In this document: positions 1 to 7,317 of the stretch, piece by piece
Layout: the number at the start of each line of letters is the position of its first letter
Position numbering within the stretch: the stretch's first letter is position 1
Source: a bacterium
GTDB taxonomy: Bacteria > RBG-13-66-14
Assembly (NCBI GenBank): GCA_021107695.1
Contig: JAIOSI010000289.1
Location: forward strand, 1 to 16,701
Direction of reading: 5' to 3'
DNA length: 16,701 nt
The notes under the pieces: model-generated
The model's database searches: none
What the model was told of the DNA's origin: nothing
What the model saw: only the letters and a program-made list of their open reading frames with translations
Translations under genes and position numbers: made by a program

Positions 1-37
1 GGCGGGCATTGCCTCATCGGCAAAAATGCCCGCCGCA
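1..37. repeat. Palindromic intergenic repeat, copy 1
   Basis: Arms GGCGGGCATT (1-10) and AATGCCCGCC (25-34) are perfect inverted repeats around a 14-base spacer. The whole unit matches 7318-7354 at about 33 of 37 positions, and the same arms recur at 12940-12961. It may continue to the left of the window. Further right, 90-108 holds a small CCTCTC/GAGAGG hairpin. I see no gene in 1-358. Confidence 0.75.
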
Positions 38-214
38 AATTTGTCAGGGATTAGAAACAACCTCTCACCCCAGCCCGTGGGACGATCCCCCTCTCCATGG
101 GCGAGAGGAAAGGGGATGATGATGCCAGATGATACGCTGTTTCATTAGTCGTCCATCTACCCAATCTCTTGTGCTAATGCGACATCCCAGCCGACCGGCA
201 ATCTATATTCGATA

Positions 215-243
215 TTGACAGTATTCGAGTATGCTGTTATGCT
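215..243 (+). promoter_or_regulatory. Sigma70-type promoter of the dsrE/hdr locus
   Basis: A perfect -35 box TTGACA (215-220) and a -10 box TATGCT (238-243) are separated by exactly 17 bases. Transcription would start near 250, giving a leader of about 110 bases before the DsrE-like gene. This is the only strong promoter I find ahead of the + strand Hdr genes, so it probably drives at least the first gene and perhaps the whole locus. No experimental support is available. Confidence 0.7.
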
Positions 244-277
244 GGTTTTCATTGCTGGCGGAGGGATTTTATTTTTA

Positions 278-309
278 GAGAACTTTGTGAAGTAAGGTAC
301 AAAGTTTTC
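278..309 (+). promoter_or_regulatory. Inverted repeat in the dsrE leader, possible operator or RNA stem
   Basis: GAGAACTTTGT (278-288) and ACAAAGTTTTC (299-309) are inverted repeats matching at 10 of 11 positions around a 10-base spacer. They lie about 30-60 bases downstream of the predicted start of transcription. The symmetry fits either a dimeric repressor site or a leader stem. No U-tract follows, so it does not look like a terminator. The function is inferred from position only. Confidence 0.45.
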
Positions 310-358
310 CAGCCCCCGCCGCTCAAGTCCACATCCCTATCCCCATTCGGAGGTTCCT

Positions 359-718
359 ATGGCTAAGAAAATGGTAGTATTCTGCGGTAGCGATCACGTT
401 GAAAAGGCCTTTCCTCCCTTCATGCTTTCCGGCGGTGCGATTGCTCTGGACATGGATATCACTCTTTTCTTCACGATGAGTGGTTTGAACATTATCAAAA
501 AGGGCGGTGCGGAAAAGATCACCCTCAAGGGTGCACCGAAGACACTTCCAGGATTCATTGATCTGATGAAAGAGTACAACGTCCGGATGATCGCCTGTTC
601 TGCTGCTCTGCCTCTGGTCAATATGACCGAGAAGGATATCATCGATGGCGTGGAGTTCAACGGCATCGCCACCTTCCTCGCCCTGGCAGAAGAAGCGGAC
701 ATCGTCCTGACCTTCTAG
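359..718 (+). CDS. DsrE/DsrF-like sulfurtransferase-family protein
   Basis: This 119-residue protein has the compact alternating beta-alpha pattern of the DsrE/DsrF/peroxiredoxin-like family. It has a hydrophobic beta strand at the N-terminus (MVVFCG, Cys9), a segment DITLFFT (33-39), and a conserved-position cysteine Cys80 in IACSAAL. In family members such as DsrE and TusD, the equivalent cysteine carries a persulfide and passes sulfur to TusA or related carriers. The next gene is tusA, which supports that role. The ATG at 359 follows GGAGG (349-353) with 5-base spacing. It is cytoplasmic, with no signal peptide. The family call is fairly firm; the partner and substrate are inferred. A long gap of 331 bases separates it from tusA. 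Confidence 0.82.
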   Translation: MAKKMVVFCGSDHVEKAFPPFMLSGGAIALDMDITLFFTMSGLNIIKKGGAEKITLKGAPKTLPGFIDLMKEYNVRMIACSAALPLVNMTEKDIIDGVEFNGIATFLALAEEADIVLTF

Positions 719-832
719 CAACGCAGGGAGTTGCATCACAGGGCTGGGCTTCGCCCAGAACACCTTGGGGATGTCCGCTCCCACTGACTGCTCAAAGCTG
801 TTGGTTTTGTAGGGGCGTATTGAATGCGCCCC
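719..832 (+). repeat. Composite intergenic repeat, copy A
   Basis: This begins right after the DsrE-like stop codon. It contains the palindrome CTGGGCTTCGCCCAG and ends in the small palindrome GGGGCGTA (812-819) / TGCGCCCC (825-832). The block aligns with 8890-9010 at roughly three quarters identity by eye, and a shorter inverted copy lies at 7427-7472. The rest of the gap before tusA (833-1049) holds no gene I can support. The 719-1049 gap interrupts what otherwise looks like one transcription unit. Confidence 0.7.
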
Positions 833-1049
833 GGCAATATCGTCTCGGGTGGGGTGAAAGGTATCTCCCAAACAGTATCATGTTTAATTGCCGTTGCTAC
901 TCCTGAGAACCGTTATACACTAGCTCTTTTCTTTATTCCGCTTTGAGAAGGGTTTCACGGACTTCAGCGGTGTGCTAACATCGACTCCTGCTTCATAAGC
1001 TGTCCCATGAACATCTAAACGATGAACGAAAACCATAGAGGAGATGTAA

Positions 1050-1304
1050 ATGACTAACGAAGAACTCATGGCTCTGGAAATAGCCAGCACGATTGACGCT
1101 CGCGGCACCGCCTGTCCTGGTCCTCTGCTCGAGGCAAAGCGCGGTATGACCAAGGTTCCGATGGGCGAGGTCATGGTCGTTCTCTCGTCGGACGAAAGTA
1201 CCAACAACGACATCCCGATGTGGTGCAAGAAGGTTGGACACGACTTCCTGGGTAACATCGAAGCCGACGGTTACTGGCAGCTATTCATCAAACGGGGCAA
1301 ATAA
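1050..1304 (+). CDS. TusA-family sulfur carrier protein
   Basis: The 84-residue protein has the usual TusA length and its signature CPGP at residues 22-25, preceded by DARG. The motif cysteine (Cys22) is the persulfide carrier in TusA, SirA and YeeD proteins. TusA accepts sulfur from cysteine desulfurases or DsrE-like proteins and delivers it to tRNA thiolation, molybdopterin or dissimilatory sulfur enzymes. Here it sits between a DsrE-like protein and Hdr subunits, which favours a role in energy metabolism over tRNA modification. The ATG follows AGAGGAGAT (1037-1045). Its stop codon directly abuts the ATG of the next gene, so the two are almost certainly cotranscribed. A second cysteine is at residue 59. 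Confidence 0.92.
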   Translation: MTNEELMALEIASTIDARGTACPGPLLEAKRGMTKVPMGEVMVVLSSDESTNNDIPMWCKKVGHDFLGNIEADGYWQLFIKRGK

Positions 1305-1712
1305 ATGCCACGCGACAAAGCTAGAATCTTAGTCTTCTCGACCAACAACATCTCCGATCCAGGGATCGACCTGGCGGGCGGTGCTCACATGAGCTACCCC
1401 CCCGAGGTGATGGTTGTTAACGTTCCCTGCTCCAGCGGGATTCGTCCCTCCTGGGTGCTTCATGCCATCGAGGCTGGCTTCGACGGGGTCTTCATTGCCG
1501 CCGATGGAACCGACTGCGCCTATCTCTCCGACTGTACCCTGCGTACCGGCGAGGTAGTAGCGATGTCTCAGGAGCTGCTCCGCGAGCATGGACACAACGC
1601 CAAACGCCTGAAGATGGCTGCGATCTGCTCGGTCTGTGCCGAGTCCTTCGTCGGTCATATGGAAGCCTTCACCAAGGTTCTCATTGGATTGAATGAAGCA
1701 GCTGCCGCATAG
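1305..1712 (+). CDS. MvhD/HdrA-associated iron-sulfur subunit family, altered cysteines
   Basis: This 135-residue protein follows the MvhD (F420-non-reducing hydrogenase delta subunit) layout. It has an N-terminal strand then DLAGG, a CSSGIRP segment (42-48) matching the usual CSGRxDP, HAIEAGFDGVFIAADGTDCAY (53-73) matching the usual EGADGVxVxGCxxGDCHY, and a helical C-terminus. MvhD carries a 2Fe-2S cluster and wires a hydrogenase or dehydrogenase to HdrA. Here the N-terminal CxxC region is replaced by STNNIS (12-17), and the GC position is Asp67. Cys42 and Cys71 remain, and Cys77, Cys108 and Cys111 (CSVC) are unusual. The cluster may be lost or rebuilt. The gene starts immediately at the tusA stop. 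The family call is good; the function of the altered protein is unknown. Confidence 0.78.
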   Translation: MPRDKARILVFSTNNISDPGIDLAGGAHMSYPPEVMVVNVPCSSGIRPSWVLHAIEAGFDGVFIAADGTDCAYLSDCTLRTGEVVAMSQELLREHGHNAKRLKMAAICSVCAESFVGHMEAFTKVLIGLNEAAAA

Positions 1713-1745
1713 CGTAACGGTTGGCTGAGAGACTATTGTCCTACA

Positions 1746-1897
1746 CTCCGCTTCTTTGTAAGCGGAGCGCACTTATAGATTTACCTAACCGATACCGTTT
1801 GGATTGTTGCGGGGTTTTGATGTTAAGACAAGGGGTTTCAACCCCTTGTGGAGTGGGCTACGGACTCCGATTGCGCAAGGTGGCGATCGCTCCTTGC
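1746..1897 (+). repeat. Three consecutive hairpins between the MvhD-like gene and hdrA
   Basis: There are three clear inverted repeats. The first is CTCCGCTT/AAGCGGAG (1746-1753, 1760-1767). The second is ACAAGGGGTT/AACCCCTTGT (1828-1837, 1840-1849), a near-perfect 22-base palindrome. The third is GCAAGG/CCTTGC (1875-1880, 1892-1897), enclosing the octamer GCGATCGC (1883-1890). None is followed by a convincing T-run, so they are not typical intrinsic terminators. They may be repeat elements, mRNA-processing sites or stabilising stems within the operon. I see no gene in 1713-1964. Confidence 0.6.
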
Positions 1898-1964
1898 CTC
1901 AACACCTCGTATGGAGAATCTCTTCCCATTTTATGGGATACAAACAGCATTATAAGGTCAGGGC

Positions 1965-4673
1965 ATGGATTACGACATTCTGATCGTCGGCGGCGGGATC
2001 GCCGGAATGGAATCGGCACTCTCCATGGGAGAGATGGGCTACAAGGTGCTTCTCGTGGAGAAAGAGCCTAGCATTGGCGGGAAGATGGTCCTGCTGAGCA
2101 AGGTCTTCCCCACCCTGGACTGCGCCAGCTGCATCTCGACTCCCAAAATGGCATCCACTGCTCATCATTCTAATGTGGATGTGCTGGTCAGCAGCAAGGT
2201 AAGCGAGATTACTCGCAACGCTGATGGTAGCTTTACCGTGCGATTGCACAAAAAGCCGACCTTCGTTGACTCCGATGCCTGTACTGGTTGCGGTGAGTGC
2301 GAGCTTACCTGTACTGTGGCACTCCCCGACGAGTTCAACTTTGACCTCACCGCCCGGCGGGTCGCCCACATCCCCTATCCTCAGGCAGTGCCGAAGAAGT
2401 CGGTTATTGACCGTCAGGGTTTGTCTCCCTGCTCCTACAGTTGTCCAGCCGGGGTCAAGGCTCACGGCTACGTTTCTCTGGTACGCAGTGGTCAGTACGA
2501 GAAAGCCTTCCGCCTCCACATGGAAGATGCTCCCCTGCCTGGCAGCCTCTCTCGCGCCTGTTATTCCCCCTGTGAAGAGCAGTGTACCCGGGGCGATTAC
2601 GAAGGTACGGTGGCAATTCGTGGTATCAAACGCTTCATGGTGGACTACTACTACGATAAACACCCAGAGCCGGAGTACGGTCCCGCTGAGGTACAACAAG
2701 AGAAGAAGGTTGCCATCATCGGTTCCGGTCCCAGCGGACTCACCGCCGCCTACCACCTCGGTCGCCGAGGCTATCCGGTTACAATCTTCGATAACATGCC
2801 TGAGGCAGGGGGAATGTTGCGCCACACCATCCCCTCCTTCCGTCTGCCCAAAGATGTCCTCGACCGCGATATCAAGAACATCACCGCCCTTGGGGTGGAA
2901 ATTAAGACCAATAGCACCATAAACGACCTTGGCAAGCTGAAGGACGAGGGCTACGATGCGATATATATCGCCGTGGGTGCGGGAATGCCCCAGATGATGG
3001 GTATCGAGGGTGAGGGACACCTCAATGTTCTCGATTGCCTGACCTTCCTCAAGCAGGCCCAGGACGAAGAAAAGCCCCACGTAGGTCGCCATGTCGTGGT
3101 GGTTGGTGGCGGTAACGTGGCGATGGATGTCGCTCGCACGGCTCGCCGTCTGGGAGCCGAGTATGTTCATATTGTCTATCGTCGTACTGTAGAGCAGATG
3201 CCCGCTCACAAGTGGGAGATTGCCGAGGCGAAGGCCGAAGGGGTTATATTCCATCCTTCTGTCGTTATTACTCGGGTGATCAGCACAGCCGACGGCGGAA
3301 TGGCATTGGAGTGTAATCGGACTGTCAGTCAGCCGTTGAGTACCAGTCGCCAGTCCAGCGGACCCTACGTTACCGATGAGACGATCGCTATTCCCGTAGA
3401 TACCGCTGTTCTGGCAATCCCCGCCATCGGCAATAAGCCGAACACCGTCCCCTTTCGCAACGATTTGGCAATCAACTCCAACAGCACCATTCGGGTAAAC
3501 AACTCCAGCCTGCAGACCAGCCTGCCGCACATCTTTGCCGGTGGCGACTGCGCGACGGGAGCCTCCACCATTGTCGAGGCGATCGGTCAGGGTAAGCGGG
3601 CGGCGTTCTATATTGACCGCTATCTTCAGGGTGATAAACTTAACATCGCCTTCGATGAACGCCTGCCGATGACCGACAAGCACTCTGTTCACGAACGCGA
3701 GCGTCGAGTAACTGAGCTTGAGCCGTTGATTGACCCAGAGCTGGATGCCACTGAGCGTGTTGATAACTTCGATGAAATTGCCGGAACCTTTACCGAGGAG
3801 CAGGCTCGCTACAGTGCCAACCGCTGCCTGGACTGTGGTTACTGCTCAGAATGCAACGAGTGTATTGCGACCTGTCCGTCGGACGCTATCCGACTCGACC
3901 AGAAAGCTGAAAAGTCAGTCCACAAGGTTGAGTCGGTTATCGTTGCCACCGGGTTTAAGCTCTTTGACCCAGCAAAGAAGCCAGCCTTGCGACCAGACCA
4001 CCCCAACGTCATCTCTGCCATGCAGATGGAGCGTCTGCTGTCACCGACCCGACCGTACAACAATCTGCTGCGCCCCGGCGATGGTCGTCGTCCCGACAAC
4101 ATAGCCTACGTCATGTGCGTTGGCTCCCGAGACCACGCTGCGGGTAACCCGATCTGCTCCCGAATCTGCTGTGTGTACACCGCCAAGCAGGCGCAGCTGA
4201 TTATGGGCGCGTTGCCCTTGGCAGATATCACCGTCTATTACATAGACATCCGTGCCTTCGGCAAGGGATACGACGAATTCTACCAGCAGGCAAGCGACAT
4301 GGGGGTTTACTTTACCAAGGGGCGGGTTGCTAAAATCGATCCCGCCGCCGATGGCAACCTGACTCTCCATTACGAAGATATTGTCCACGGTGGCATCAAG
4401 ACCGCTAACCACGACCTCGTGGTGCTGGCTACTGGTTTGCAGCCGGAGATGGGCGTGGCATCCCTCTTCAGGGATGAGAATCTAGAACTCGACGAGCTGT
4501 TTTATGTCAGCGAGACAGAGCTTGACTATAGCCCAGGTCAAACCAGCCTGGATGGAGTCTTCGTTGCCGGAACGGCTTCAGAACCACGGGACATCCCGGA
4601 CAGCATCCTCCACGCTGGCTCCGCCTCGGCCCTGACGGCAGCCTATCTCGAAAAGCGCAAACGCAATACCTAA
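1965..4673 (+). CDS. HdrA-like flavoprotein with an inserted GltD-type NAD(P)H:FAD module
   Basis: This 902-residue fusion starts with an HdrA FAD motif (VGGGIAG, 8-14), the HdrA cysteine loop DCASCISTPKM (52-62) and a 4Fe-4S set C106/C109/C112/C116. From about 150 to 615 a GltD/NfnB-like module is inserted. It has N-terminal cysteines 156, 160, 199, 203 and 207, an FAD loop IIGSGPSG (251-258), an NAD(P)H loop GGGNVAMD (381-388) with YRRTVEQMPA (405-414), and FAGGDCATG (524-532). A cysteine cluster C621/624/627/630/633/637 follows. HdrA sequence then resumes with CVGSR (718-722), CSRICC (731-736) and VFVAGT (865-870). HdrA is the bifurcating flavoprotein of Hdr complexes; the insert suggests direct NAD(P)H exchange. 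The N-terminal domain and C-terminal ferredoxins of classic HdrA are absent. AAGG (1954-1957) precedes the ATG. Confidence 0.9.
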   Translation: MDYDILIVGGGIAGMESALSMGEMGYKVLLVEKEPSIGGKMVLLSKVFPTLDCASCISTPKMASTAHHSNVDVLVSSKVSEITRNADGSFTVRLHKKPTFVDSDACTGCGECELTCTVALPDEFNFDLTARRVAHIPYPQAVPKKSVIDRQGLSPCSYSCPAGVKAHGYVSLVRSGQYEKAFRLHMEDAPLPGSLSRACYSPCEEQCTRGDYEGTVAIRGIKRFMVDYYYDKHPEPEYGPAEVQQEKKVAIIGSGPSGLTAAYHLGRRGYPVTIFDNMPEAGGMLRHTIPSFRLPKDVLDRDIKNITALGVEIKTNSTINDLGKLKDEGYDAIYIAVGAGMPQMMGIEGEGHLNVLDCLTFLKQAQDEEKPHVGRHVVVVGGGNVAMDVARTARRLGAEYVHIVYRRTVEQMPAHKWEIAEAKAEGVIFHPSVVITRVISTADGGMALECNRTVSQPLSTSRQSSGPYVTDETIAIPVDTAVLAIPAIGNKPNTVPFRNDLAINSNSTIRVNNSSLQTSLPHIFAGGDCATGASTIVEAIGQGKRAAFYIDRYLQGDKLNIAFDERLPMTDKHSVHERERRVTELEPLIDPELDATERVDNFDEIAGTFTEEQARYSANRCLDCGYCSECNECIATCPSDAIRLDQKAEKSVHKVESVIVATGFKLFDPAKKPALRPDHPNVISAMQMERLLSPTRPYNNLLRPGDGRRPDNIAYVMCVGSRDHAAGNPICSRICCVYTAKQAQLIMGALPLADITVYYIDIRAFGKGYDEFYQQASDMGVYFTKGRVAKIDPAADGNLTLHYEDIVHGGIKTANHDLVVLATGLQPEMGVASLFRDENLELDELFYVSETELDYSPGQTSLDGVFVAGTASEPRDIPDSILHAGSASALTAAYLEKRKRNT

Positions 4674-4711
4674 GTAACTTCCTTATCCCAGGAAGCAGGA
4701 ACGGGAAATAG

Positions 4712-5266
4712 GTGGCGCAGTTGGAAACGTTTGCAGAGCCTAAAAAACTGGCTAAAGACACTGGTTATCAAGCTCAAAGACTAGAAAAACTGGCTGGTTT
4801 CACCGACAGTATGATAGACGCTCCCATCAGGGAACTTGTTAGACACATCAACGATTTGCCTTACTGTTTTACGCTCCAGTGTTGCTATGGTCACTTCACT
4901 TACGATGGGCAACGTGATCCTTACAATTTTGAGGCTTTGCCACGTACGACCAGGATAAAATCCGTGGAGTACCGGATAGCCTACGTTGCCTTTTGTATCA
5001 AAAATAGTGTGTTCGGAAGAACTTTACTGGAAGATATCAACAGAATAACAACTGTTGATCCGAAAAACGTACAGATTTGTAGTGCAGAGTGGTTCTGGAA
5101 GAAACAGGTCAACTCTTATGCGTTGCAGGTGGAGCCATATCGATTTAGACATAAGGACAAAGTCATACTTGATTATGAAGAAGCCTTACATATAGAAAAA
5201 GTACGACATGAGTTTTTTGTCAGACTTGAAGAGTTGTTCCAAAAACTGAGGATAACCGATGAGTAA
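4712..5266 (+). CDS. Conserved-looking hypothetical protein, AT-rich, within the hdr operon
   Basis: I do not recognise the function of this 184-residue protein. It has a motif-like stretch INDLPYCFTLQCCYGHF (46-62), with Cys52, Cys57 and Cys58, a segment SAEWFWKKQVNSYALQVEP (124-142), and a charged, coiled helical C-terminus. The Cys-rich stretch loosely recalls TYW3-type proteins, but I would not assign that. Sampled GC is about 37%, against about 57% in the next gene, which suggests a different origin. The start is the GTG at 4712 with AGGA at 4697-4700; a later start at the Met34 codon is possible. Its end overlaps the hdrA-2 start by 8 bases (ATGAGTAA), so translation is probably coupled. 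Confidence 0.75.
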   Translation: MAQLETFAEPKKLAKDTGYQAQRLEKLAGFTDSMIDAPIRELVRHINDLPYCFTLQCCYGHFTYDGQRDPYNFEALPRTTRIKSVEYRIAYVAFCIKNSVFGRTLLEDINRITTVDPKNVQICSAEWFWKKQVNSYALQVEPYRFRHKDKVILDYEEALHIEKVRHEFFVRLEELFQKLRITDE

Positions 5267-6998
5267 AGAGCGCAGAATCGGCGTGTATGTTTGCTACTGC
5301 GGCGGTAACATCTCCGACTACGTGGATGTGGAGGCAGTACGCGATGCCTTGGAAAATGAAGACGGTGTCGTCGTTGCCAAAACGCACATGTTCACTTGCT
5401 CCGACGCTTCTCAGCAACTTATGATCGATGAGATTGGCGAGGAAAACCTCGATGGTATTGTGGTGGCATCTTGTTCGCCAAAGCTGCACCTCCACACCTT
5501 CCGCGAAATGGCGAAGCGCGCCGGACTCAACGAATATACCTACAGTCAGGTTAACATTCGTGAGCAGGACTCTTGGACGCACCGCCATGATGTGGAAGCG
5601 GCTACGGAAAAGGCCATTCGCCTAGTCCGTGGTGGCGTTGCAAAGACGAAGCTCACCGCTCCGCTAAAGAATATCCGTATAGAGACCAAACCTAGGGTGT
5701 TGATTGTTGGTGCTGGTGCTGCTGGATTGCGGGCATCTTTGGTACTGGCGGACATGGGACTGACCGTCTATCTGCTGGAAAAGGAAGATGAGCCGGGTGG
5801 CTGGGTGAAGAAATGGGGCAAGATGTTCCCCAACAACAAGCGTGGGGATGAATCAATCGCCAAGCTGGTTGCTAAGATTCGCACCAGTGAGAGCATTACC
5901 CTCTACACAAACGCACGGCTTATTGAGAAGAGCGGCTCTCTGGGTGACTTCGAAGTCAAAATCGAGGTCAAAGGCGAGACGATTCCTCTCAATGTTGGTG
6001 CGATTATCGTAACTACGGGCTTCAAGCCCTACGAACTTGCTCAGGATGAATTCGGTCACGGACTAAACGGTGTCATTACCCTGCCTGAATACAAAGAAAT
6101 ACTCTTCGCCAGCGGTGAGGATAAGCTGATCCACAACGGAAAACCAGTAAAGAGCGTTACCTTCGTTCACTGCGTTGGCAGCCGTCAGCGACAGGAAGAC
6201 TACGATAAGCCAAATCTCTATTGCTCTCGTTACTGCTGCACCGCTTCTATCCACTCCGGTCTCACCACCAGGGGCATTGACCCTAGTATTCATCAGTATC
6301 ACCTCTTCCGGGACATCCGTAGCTATGGTCGCTACGAGCTTCTCTATGAGGAAGCTCGCAACGGCGGCTCGCTCTTCTTGCGCTACGATCCCGACAGTCC
6401 TCCTATTTTTGAGCAGGCAAAAAATGGTCGGGTGCGTATTCAGGTCAAAGACCAGCTCACCGGCAATGAGGAACTGGAACTGGAGACTGACCTCGTCGTC
6501 CTGGCTACGGGAATGGTTCCCCGTGAGAACGACGAACTCAATAACGTCCTCAAGCTTCCCATCGGACTCGACGGTTTCTACAACGAGATTCATCCCAAGC
6601 TACGCCCGGTGGAGACGGTGGTTGACGGTGTCTTCATCGCTGGAACCTCTCAAGGACCAAAGAATCTTGCCGAAAGCGTCTCTTCTGCTCTGGCATCAGT
6701 TTCCAAGTCCGGCGGACTGCTGATGAAGGGCTACGTCGATCTGGAGCCCTTCGTCGCCATCGTCGATGCCGACAAATGCACCTGGTGCGGCAAGTGCGAG
6801 GAGATCTGCCCCTACGGCGCAATTGAGAAGATAACCGCTGAGGACGGCTCAAAAGAGATCGCCCTGATTACCAAGGCTGTTTGCAAGGGTGGAGGAACCT
6901 GCGTTCCGGTCTGTCCCGAAGGGGCGATCGATATCGAAGGCTACACCAACGAGCAGATTACCTCGCTCATCGATGCAATGATTAAGGAGGTCGTCTGA
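5259..6998 (+). CDS. HdrA-like flavoprotein with C-terminal ferredoxin domain (second HdrA)
   Basis: The 579-residue protein has the HdrA N-terminal domain (VYVCYCGGN 9-17, Cys47, SCS at 71-73), an FAD loop VGAGAAG (150-156), HCVGSR (304-309), YCSRYCC (321-327), VLATGMVP (414-421) and VFIAGTSQGP (458-467). It ends with a ferredoxin domain, C507/C510/C513/C517 and then C542/C548/C552. Position 545, normally Cys in the second motif, is Gly. The central HdrA cysteine loop (CxxCxxTPKM) and central ferredoxin are missing; that region reads KKWGKMFPNN (184-193). This is the reverse of the upstream HdrA, so the two may work as complementary halves. GAGGA (5248-5252) precedes the ATG, and the start overlaps the upstream gene by 8 bases. 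Confidence 0.9.
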   Translation: MSKERRIGVYVCYCGGNISDYVDVEAVRDALENEDGVVVAKTHMFTCSDASQQLMIDEIGEENLDGIVVASCSPKLHLHTFREMAKRAGLNEYTYSQVNIREQDSWTHRHDVEAATEKAIRLVRGGVAKTKLTAPLKNIRIETKPRVLIVGAGAAGLRASLVLADMGLTVYLLEKEDEPGGWVKKWGKMFPNNKRGDESIAKLVAKIRTSESITLYTNARLIEKSGSLGDFEVKIEVKGETIPLNVGAIIVTTGFKPYELAQDEFGHGLNGVITLPEYKEILFASGEDKLIHNGKPVKSVTFVHCVGSRQRQEDYDKPNLYCSRYCCTASIHSGLTTRGIDPSIHQYHLFRDIRSYGRYELLYEEARNGGSLFLRYDPDSPPIFEQAKNGRVRIQVKDQLTGNEELELETDLVVLATGMVPRENDELNNVLKLPIGLDGFYNEIHPKLRPVETVVDGVFIAGTSQGPKNLAESVSSALASVSKSGGLLMKGYVDLEPFVAIVDADKCTWCGKCEEICPYGAIEKITAEDGSKEIALITKAVCKGGGTCVPVCPEGAIDIEGYTNEQITSLIDAMIKEVV

Positions 6999-7243
6999 TG
7001 GCACGCAATGCGGAACGCCCCCTGCGGCAGGCTCTGCGAGACGAGATGTACCTGAAAGACAGGATCATCTCTACGCTTAAAGAAAGCCCCAAGACGATCC
7101 CCCAGATTCAGGAAGCTCTGGGTGAGTACCCTATCCACGAGGTGGTTTACTGGGTTGCCGCGCTCTGGCGGTTCAAAATCCTCGAAGAAACCGGTAAGCC
7201 CGACTTCGAAGGCTTCTATACCTACGAGCTTAGGGAAGAGTAA
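6998..7243 (+). CDS. Small winged-helix-like protein in the hdr operon
   Basis: This 81-residue protein is basic at its N-terminus and has the pattern of a small winged helix. Helix one is DRIISTLKESP (21-31), a TIPQIQEAL helix (33-41) suggests helix-turn-helix element one, and YPIHEVVYWVAALWRFKILEETG (44-66) suggests a recognition helix and wing. Its ATG shares one base with the hdrA-2 TGA stop, and a strong AAGGAGG (6984-6990) precedes it, so it is a genuine coupled gene. Size and position suggest a structural accessory or a local regulator of the Hdr operon. The fold is inferred by eye; DNA binding is not shown. Confidence 0.75.
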   Translation: MARNAERPLRQALRDEMYLKDRIISTLKESPKTIPQIQEALGEYPIHEVVYWVAALWRFKILEETGKPDFEGFYTYELREE

Positions 7244-7317
7244 CAGTAAAAGACCTTTGCAAGATGCCGTTACGGCGTAGATTTGACCTTGGTCATTAAA
7301 CAGCTTTGTAAATGTAG

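Noticed and set aside
1022..1057. Eleven-codon upstream reading frame overlapping the tusA start
   Set aside because: It has no ribosome binding site and no amino-acid run or stem suggesting attenuation.
1883..1890. GCGATCGC as a sign of a cyanobacterium
   Set aside because: One copy proves nothing, and the gene content is anaerobic rather than photosynthetic.
1950..3692. Long open frame (580 codons) on the - strand opposite hdrA
   Set aside because: It is antisense to a well-supported HdrA-GltD protein, has no recognisable domain and is explained by codon bias of the real gene.
7283..7311. TTGACC-17-TTGTAA as a promoter ahead of hdrC
   Set aside because: The -10 box matches consensus at only two positions and it runs into a repeat.
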